Made by a program: the position numbers and the translations under genes. A stretch of DNA of 64,000 nucleotides, taken from Asterochloris sp. CNOR1. Its lineage: Eukaryota; Chlorophyta; Trebouxiophyceae; Trebouxiales; Trebouxiaceae. A model generated the notes under the pieces. That model was not told the DNA's origin, did no database searches, and worked only from the letters and a program-made list of their open reading frames with translations. The DNA is taken from positions 3,655,001 to 3,719,000 of the forward strand of contig OZ017748.1 of assembly GCA_963969365.1 (NCBI GenBank), in the 5' to 3' direction. Shown here piece after piece: positions 58,301-64,000 of this stretch; position 1 is the first letter of the stretch, and every line of letters starts with the position of its first letter.

Positions 58301-61300
58301 CCAATCGATTCTGCTGATTTGACCCCATCCACTATATGGCTTACCGGGCCCGTAGTGCCTTCCCAGCAAGGCCAGAGCAGGTTGCCATACGGCAGCACAG
58401 CTGCCTATGCTTCGCATGTGCAGATGTTGCATAAGTGCCTGAGTGCTCCTGCAGGATGCTCTGACAGTCTTGGAGCTGACGAACCATGCCGGCAAGACGG
58501 GCAACAGCATCACAGGAAATCTGCGCAATGTGACCCTGTCAAAGTGGCAGCGTGACATCCACAACGAGCTGGCAGTCAACAAGAAGCTGGCCCAGCTGCA
58601 TGCGTCGGCTGAGGTGTTTGATGACGCAACAGAGGAGGGCTTTAAGTGGCCCCTGGTCAGTTGTTGGGGTTGCGACTATTGCGCAGATTGCACATTCAGA
58701 ACCTTGCATGGCTGCCCCGCACAGATCGAGTTGCTTCTCATTGCGTTGTATGCCTGTTAACTGATGACATGAGGTGTCTGACAGCGCAACAGAGGCAGGG
58801 CGTCAGGTGGCCTTTGGTCATCTCCCAATCTGCTTGCAGCACCTTCCTCTGTTGGCCCTAGTCAGTCCCAGATAGTTGCTGGCTGCTGCTCGCTTCTCGC
58901 GGAGGCCTCCTCTCTGTGGGTGCTGACATGTACTGGCACCTGGGGCGCTGTTGCAGCCCACAGATACCCCTGACCATGCTGCTCCTCTGAGCTCTTAAGC
59001 AGCTCTCTGATCTCACCGGCCGACACGTAAGTGATGCAGCTCTTGTGCCTGCAGGTCGCCCTGGCCATGCTTCTTCTTTCTCTTACACATCAACAGCTGA
59101 TTCAGCTGCCGGTCAACAGGAGCCTAGCGTCCTGCCCATGCGGATCCTCTGAACTCTCGTGCAGCTCCTTGGTGTCATTGACTGCCATGAGCTCATGCAC
59201 TGCTGCTCCTCAGAACTATCCAGCTATTTGTTACTGCTGACATGAGCAGCGCACCCCCTGCAATGCCTGCAGGCGGCCCCGGCCCTGCCCCCCTCTGGAA
59301 TATCAAGCAGCTTGTGGGTGCCTCCTAGCATGCCTTTGCCGCCTGCAGATAGCCCTGGCCATAGTGCTCTCCTTCACGCATGGGGCCGCTGTGTCACGCT
59401 ACCTTGCTGGGCCCTTTGCAGCTGTATGCAAGCTCTACAACGAAGATGGGGGCATTGCAGAGAATTTGGCCCCTGTCAATGTCCTGCCACATCTGGTGAC
59501 AGCCTCGTTTGGCCTGGCACTGGGGTGCGTCATGTACAGCTACAACATGACAGCCACACTTGGTGGGTCAAATGTACTGTTTTGCTTCTGTGGGGTCTTG
59601 TGGTGCAGTAAGGTGCTTCTGCTGCGCACCATCAGAGCAAATTGTGGCCAGCGGGTCTTCTACCAAGAGCCTTGCAGCAGGCAGACATGACTGCACCAGC
59701 AGAGAGGCCGCAGCGGAGTTCCCCAGCCTTGCAGCATGCAGCCATCTCTGGTTACTTGCATGGCAGCCCTCTGCGGCTGGCCTGGGATTCTGCAGCTGCT
59801 GTCTGGGCAATGTTCGCCAGACAGGCAGTGCACCTGCGCTAAGCTGTCCCTTGCTGCAGGTGTACACTTTGCCAAGCTGACTCCCACAAGGTCATTTGCC
59901 GTCCTCCTGTCAGCTGCAGCTGTCAGGCTGATCTCTCTCAAGTCCCAGATCCCGGACACCGTCATGCAGACAGTGGTGTGTATACATGCTGCATGCTTGA
60001 TCAGCTTTGCCACCATGTATAAGATTCTGCCATCTGGTCTCAACACCTGCCGTGACGGAAGGGCGCTACTTTATGTGTGGGTCTGGCAGCCCACATGTCT
60101 GTATGGTTACCTCAGAAAGTCTGAGCTGTCCATGCAAGCTGGAGCTGCAGCGCTGGCTGCATGCCACCTGCTGCATAGAGGCTGCTTATGGCAGAGGCTG
60201 CCACTCAGGGCTGATGTTTTGTGCAGCATCCATATCTGTAGCAATCTGTCTGAGGTCCATACCGGTTCCTCAAATGTGCAGTGAGTCAGTGCCAACCCGC
60301 CTATGCTCCCAAGGCAGGCTGCTCCGCTGTGCTGTATGTCAGAGGGCCCCACGCAGGCTACTGCGTTGCCTGGCAGGTCGTGGCACTCTTGTTAGGGACC
60401 CAAAGTAGGCTGCAACTCTGTGGCCCACAACAGGCTCCCCATCTGCCAATCTGTGGGCTGCCCACAACTAGGTTGCTGCACTGTACTGCACATGCTGTCT
60501 GTGCAGCTAACTTGTGTGCCTGCACTGTGCTGTAGGTCTATGACATGATATGTGGAGGCCACAAGCAGGCTGCTGTATTTTAACGGTGCAGCGCTGTGGC
60601 ATTCAGGCTGTGCTGCCAGCTCAAACGCTGCAAGTCTGTGGTGTCATACCTGTGGGCCCAGAGGAAGTGGCTCTCTGTCTCTGCAGCAGCCTCAAGTGCC
60701 TGCAATGCGCTGCAGGGCTACGGCGCGCGTCTGTCTTGCCGACTGAAGTGCCTGCAATGTGCTGCAGGGGTGTGGCAATGACATCTGTGGGTCCATGGAC
60801 AATACAAGCTGCACCCGGGCTGCAAAGCTCCACAACAGCTTCACTCCAGCATTTCGCGACTGCCTTTGCCAGGCTCGCCGTACTGGCTGGGGGCTGCCGC
60901 ACTCCGCCAACTCAAGAGCCTGCACTGTGCCCTGCAGGTCTGTGGCATCATATCTGTGGGCGCAGTGGAGGGCACTGCCCACGTGAACTGGCGGCTGCTG
61001 CGTCTGTACCTCGCGCAGTGGGTGCTCACCATCCCCGCTGTGGGAGTCATGACCGCTGCAGCCTTCTCATATGGTGTGCCGTGCTTGGCTGGCCTGTGCC
61101 AGCGTACGCTTGCTTGGCGCTCATGACCCCTGTTGCTGCTGGGTGCTCACCATCCAGCTGTTGAGCCTTTGACAACTGCATGACAACTATGGATGCCTTG
61201 CAGGGGCCTGGGCACCCAATATTCCCCATCTTGCTAAGACTGAGGAGGCCACAAAAGCTGCGGCCAATGCTGTGGCCAGCCTAGCCGCCATCACTGGGAA

Positions 61301-61751
61301 CCAGACAGCGCTGGCTTTGGTGAGTGTGAGGTCATGCCTGGCTGCCACACGCAACAGCTTCAGATGAGTTTGGCTGCGAGCACCTCCATCTCTGGGGATT
61401 CTCATTGACGACAGGATGTCTGCACAAACTTGATTGCAGCAGATGTGAGCGCCTCTGCCAGAGAGAGGTGTCATGCTGCGCAGAAGCTGCACCTGCATGC
61501 GGAACGACGACTGTGCACAATTGCTTCCGCTGCAGGCCTCCAACATCACCGCCTTCCAACAGCAGGACATCTTTGGACGCAGTGGCCCCCTGGCGCTGGC
61601 AGTGCAGGCAGTTGTCTGTGACGTTTTGCATCTCGGCCTCAACGGCACCTTTCTTGGGAACTCAAGTGGCCCTGCCTGCTCCACCAACATGTCACATGGA
61701 CTAAGCACCATGACGAAAGGACCAGGCATGCCTAGACCCGAAATTCCCTGA
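55342..61751 (+). CDS. PiT-family inorganic phosphate permease homologue with altered signature motifs
   Basis: Ten exons, 604 aa, phase-consistent: 55342-55411, 55484-55765, 56740-56960, 57706-57948, 58455-58655, 59349-59562, 59860-59975, 60938-61073, 61204-61319, 61536-61751. PiT proteins carry two inverted-repeat halves, each with a GANDVANA-type signature, and move phosphate with Na+ or H+. Here the halves are visible as FVAGFAVGSNNFSAAWAPAV and VLSFTHGAAVSRYLAGPFAA. HATVGGFIGASMSGVGPSSI after the first half and LTPTRSFAVLLSAAAVRLIS in the second are family-like, and about ten hydrophobic helices can be drawn, with a central soluble loop (exon 5). Both signatures have lost the Asp of GAND (N27 and A353), and the STTH-type motif of the second half is absent. 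It may therefore not be a normal phosphate carrier. The start is the first ATG in frame and matches the family's short N-terminus. Confidence 0.85.
56528..56690 (+). repeat. Two decayed copies of an exon 3 segment in PiT intron 2
   Basis: The exon reads SGVGPSSINWGLKHV at 56767-56808. Upstream, 56528-56572 reads IGPCSMHPKGTQH and 56646-56690 reads VDPCSMHLAAENV in the matching register, spaced about 120 bp apart. Confidence 0.75.
57385..57660 (+). repeat. Copies of the PiT exon 4 acceptor region
   Basis: TGCCCTGCAGTGGCC near 57393 and further (C/T)TGCAGTTGCTGCC-like words near 57595 echo the true acceptor TGCCCTGCAGTGGCT at 57705. A longer pair, CTTCTGCCAGACACCACA and CATCTGCCGGACACCACA, also repeats about 100 bp apart. 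Confidence 0.6.
58188..58235 (+). repeat. Copy of PiT exon 4 donor edge
   Basis: Exon 4 ends AQMYDLLGL then GTGCG. Some 250 bp downstream is a stretch reading AQLCDLLAL followed by ATGTG, with the donor GT lost. Confidence 0.75.
58776..58830 (+). repeat. Copy of PiT exon 5 donor edge
   Basis: The true end GACGCAACAGAGGAGGGCTT ... CCTGGTCAG is echoed as CAGCGCAACAGAGGCAGGGC ... CTTTGGTCATC about 160 bp downstream. Confidence 0.7.
58952..59296 (+). repeat. Three decayed copies of the PiT exon 6 acceptor edge
   Basis: The true start (CTGCAG, then IALAIVLSFTHGA at 59349) has relatives at 58952-58989 (CACAG, ATACCCCTGACCATGCT), 59047-59095 (TGCAG, VALAMLLLSLTH) and 59263-59295 (TGCAG, GCGGCCCCGGCCCTG). 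The second has an intact acceptor and an open frame. Confidence 0.8.
60531..60803 (+). repeat. Three decayed copies of the PiT exon 8 acceptor edge
   Basis: The true start at 60938 (CCTGCAG, then VCGIISVGAVEG) has relatives at 60531-60560 (TGTAG, GTCTATGACATGATATGTGG), 60627-60670 (CTGCAA, SVVSYLWAQRKW in one frame) and 60760-60800 (CTGCAG, then GTGTGGCAATGACATCTGTG). Confidence 0.8.
61136..61182 (+). repeat. Copy of PiT exon 8 interior/donor edge
   Basis: GGGTGCTCACCATCC(CC)GCTG, followed by GAG and TGACNNCTGCA, occurs in the exon (61019-61060) and again at 61140-61180. Confidence 0.65.
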
Positions 61752-62287
61752 TGCCGAGCTTGAATCTTCCAGGTAGCTGCCCTTGCCCAGACCACCAGAC
61801 CCTCCCGGCAACATTGGTCACTCAAATAAGTGTGGACATGGCTTCTAAATGCTGTTCTTGTTACCCTCTATCTACTCAGGCAATTTTTAAATCTTCAAGT
61901 CTGGTTCACAGCCTTCCAGCGATCTAGCAGCCGCTTTCCCAGCGCCGAGGCACCTCTACCGGGTCTCAAAGCCTGCTGGTGAGCCTGACAAACCCCATGC
62001 TGTCTTTCTGCCACGAATTGCCGCCCTGCATCATCAGAAGCGACTTCATGACATCCTCTGCCGACAGGGTTCTCCTCAACGAGTGTGCAGCTGCTGAAGT
62101 GCTTGCCAGCTTGTCCTCAGCAAGCTCAAAAGCCAGGATACAGTCCTCTTCCTGCTCTGCATTGCTTGATCACGGAGCAGGTCATGTGGCTGGATCCCTG
62201 GTGGCAGGAAGTGTCCTTGATTGGCCGTGTGGCTGCTGACACTTCTGACTGCCTTGCCTGCAGACCTGTCCACCAGCACCCTTCACC
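61752..62287. other. Intergenic between PiT and SAP-domain genes
   Basis: 536 bp with both genes on the plus strand. An open stretch at 61979-62239 has no recognisable product and ends before the next start. I see no definite regulatory element. Confidence 0.5.
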
Positions 62288-63982
62288 ATGGCAGAGAAGA
62301 GCGTCATTGAGGTCAATGATGTGCTCAAGCCCCTCCTGATGAAGGATCTGCGCACAAATTGCCGCGCCAGGAACCTCAATCCTGGAGGCAGCAAGGAGGC
62401 CCTGGTGGAGCGCTTGTCTGATGACATGCGCAAGAGCAGAGACTAGTGAGACTGGTGCCTGATCGTAGTGCCTGAACATTCAGCTTTGACTTTCCATGCG
62501 GCCTTTGCTCCGCCGCAAGTTGTCACTTTGCGATATCAAGAGCTGCTCTGCAGCAGCATGACGTCCTGCACGTACTTGCCCAAGGCTGCAGGATGCACGT
62601 GTCCAGGTCAAACATCTTGGTGACAAAGTTTGCAGCTAGGCAGCACTGTGCAGCATTGGCAGGGCAGCAGACCGATTACATGTGCCTGCCTCCGCAGCAA
62701 TCTTTGTGTGCTGTGTGCCTGGCTGCATGCCGTGAAGGTGAAGCAGTTCACTCTTTGACGCCTTGCATATTGTGCCTCACCCTGCCTTCAACACAAAGTG
62801 GTATGAAAGCCTGGCAGCTGCAAATGGGTGCACGCCAAAACCTTCTGAGCACACTCGTCTGACAAGCCCTGCTTGCCTGTCTGCAGCACGGTGGTAACTG
62901 ACCTCAATGGGGGCGGACAGCAGAGTGTGGAGAACCAGGCCCCCAACCAGTTCAGGTCGGCGCCCGTGGGGAACAACTATGCGCGGGCAGATGGGCAGAA
63001 CTGCGGCAACTTCATCAGCGACAGGCCTTCCTCGCGCGTGCTGGCGCCCCCAGGTGGGTGGCCATGAAACTGTGGACACCTTTGTGTATGGAGGCAGACA
63101 CCTGTCAATGCCTAAGCAGAGACTGTCGCACTACAGCATGGCCCGTGCAGCGTTCTGGCGAATCCTTTTGACAGGTAGCTGCATTGCTGGAATGAAGACA
63201 CAGCATGCTGCAGGCATCTTGTCAGGGTTGAAGCTGTTGCCTTGGACTGCATATCTCTGCATGGCTGCTGGTGCGTGAGATGCAGCATGCTGCAACTTTG
63301 CACAGCACACTTTGTGGCTATAGCTGTGCAGCCTGCTGCATCAGCAGCACCATGTGGGCAATTTAGTTCATGCTCTTCCCTCTCAATACCTGCAGCTTGC
63401 TGAGCCAGATGCTATCATCAAAAGCTTCCCCTGTTATGGCTGCAGGTGGTGGCTCCCAGATCTCATTTGGCAATGAGGTAAGCGCAGCACTGCTGCTCAG
63501 CCGTCTGCACATTCCTTGAGCAGCTCATCTTCAGCACTTCATGCTGCTGCATGCTCTGCATGGCCACTCCCAACCTCCTGAATTGCTGCAGCCGGCCCCT
63601 GCCTCCACTCCCTCCTCTCAGACAAGCCTGCACATGAGTGGCGGCCCAGCTGGCAGCCCCACCAGCAACAACTACCATAGGCCCGGTGGCCAGAACGTGA
63701 GTGTCTGCATTACCAACCAGCAAGCCCACTTGTTGACTGCGCATGTGCAGCAGTGCTGCACAGTGATTTAGACATGCAGCACAAGCTGCAGATGCCGGTC
63801 TTTAGATGTTCATCTGCTGTTATATGCTGCAGGTGGGTAACTTCCTGACTGACAGGAACAGCTCCAGGGTGTCAGCGCCGCCAGGTGAGCACAGCTGCAG
63901 CTGCTTGATGTGTGCAGGCGAGCGCTGCTAATCTCTGACCTCACACAATGTAGGCGGAGCATCCCAGATCACCTTTGGCTGA
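62288..63982 (+). CDS. SAP domain protein with two SPIRAL1/Jupiter-like repeats
   Basis: Six exons, 180 aa, phase-consistent: 62288-62445, 62887-63053, 63446-63477, 63592-63696, 63833-63884, 63954-63982. Exon 1 encodes a SAP-like helix-extension-helix (LLMKDLRTNCRARNLNPGGS, then KEALVERLSDD), a fold usually binding nucleic acid. The rest is two copies of one module: NNYARADGQNCGNFISDRPS followed by SRVLAPPGGGSQISFG, and NNYHRPGGQNVGNFLTDRNS followed by SRVSAPPGGASQITFG, the last ending at the stop. This module resembles plant SPIRAL1 (GQN-GNF-TDRP ... PGGGSS) and animal Jupiter/HN1 (SSRVL-PPGGGS), both microtubule-associated. Pairing it with SAP is unusual. Gly/Asn/Ser-rich, so probably disordered outside SAP. 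Confidence 0.82.
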
Positions 63983-64000
63983 ACACGTGTACCATTGGAT

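Noticed and set aside
61979-62239. Open frame upstream of the SAP-domain gene
   Set aside because: No recognisable product and no splice link to the SAP exon, which has its own ATG.
1-64000. Very frequent CTGCAG words as a mobile element or recombination signature
   Set aside because: They coincide with 3' splice sites or their copies; this is the acceptor consensus of the genome.
1-64000. Introner-type elements (the same sequence inserted in unrelated introns)
   Set aside because: The intronic repeats resemble their own neighbouring exon, not introns of other genes.

Overview
This is nuclear DNA of an intron-rich eukaryote. The best guess is a chlorophyte green alga, possibly trebouxiophyte. 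The evidence is: genes cut into many short exons with GTGAG-type donors and (C)TGCAG|G acceptors; an organellar GatB with a basic N-terminal extension; a plant/algal-style mix of gene families (LRR receptor-like cyclases, a PiT carrier, a SPIRAL1/Jupiter-like protein); and no operons. Taxon assignment is inference. I built exon models by hand from splice sites, reading phase and family or paralogue alignment. Seven of the eight models keep phase from start to stop; the eighth (GatB) runs off the left edge.

Layout: (1) 1-3352, minus: 5' part of GatB. (2) 3932-19541, minus, and 19625-30219, plus: two paralogous giant genes arranged head to head with 83 bp between start codons. Each encodes a signal peptide, an LRR ectodomain, one transmembrane helix and two class III nucleotide-cyclase domains in tandem (A, 36 exons, about 1552 aa; B, 31 exons, 1498 aa). 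(3) 30821-33200, plus: secreted, glycosylation-site-rich 286-aa protein. (4) 33509-about 35635, minus: small uncharacterised protein. (5) 35708-46711, plus: nine-FN3 protein with a C-terminal membrane helix, FNDC3-like, 1350 aa. (6) 47064-55176, plus: uncharacterised protein of 912 or 936 aa. (7) 55342-61751, plus: PiT-family phosphate permease homologue, 604 aa, with both signature motifs altered. (8) 62288-63982, plus: SAP domain plus two SPIRAL1/Jupiter-like repeats, 180 aa.

Two observations stand out. First, in paralogue A the first cyclase domain keeps the two metal aspartates while the second lacks them but keeps the Asn/Arg pair, which is the complementary C1/C2 logic of mammalian adenylyl cyclases within one LRR receptor chain. 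Paralogue B keeps the first half and has lost the Asn/Arg, so it looks like a pseudo-cyclase or an obligate partner. Second, introns throughout the window contain decayed tandem copies of the neighbouring exon edge, often with the splice site included. Serial local duplication across exon-intron borders appears to have lengthened, and perhaps created, many introns; introns of A and B are also often at different positions.

No tRNA, rRNA, CRISPR array, insertion sequence or virus was recognised.
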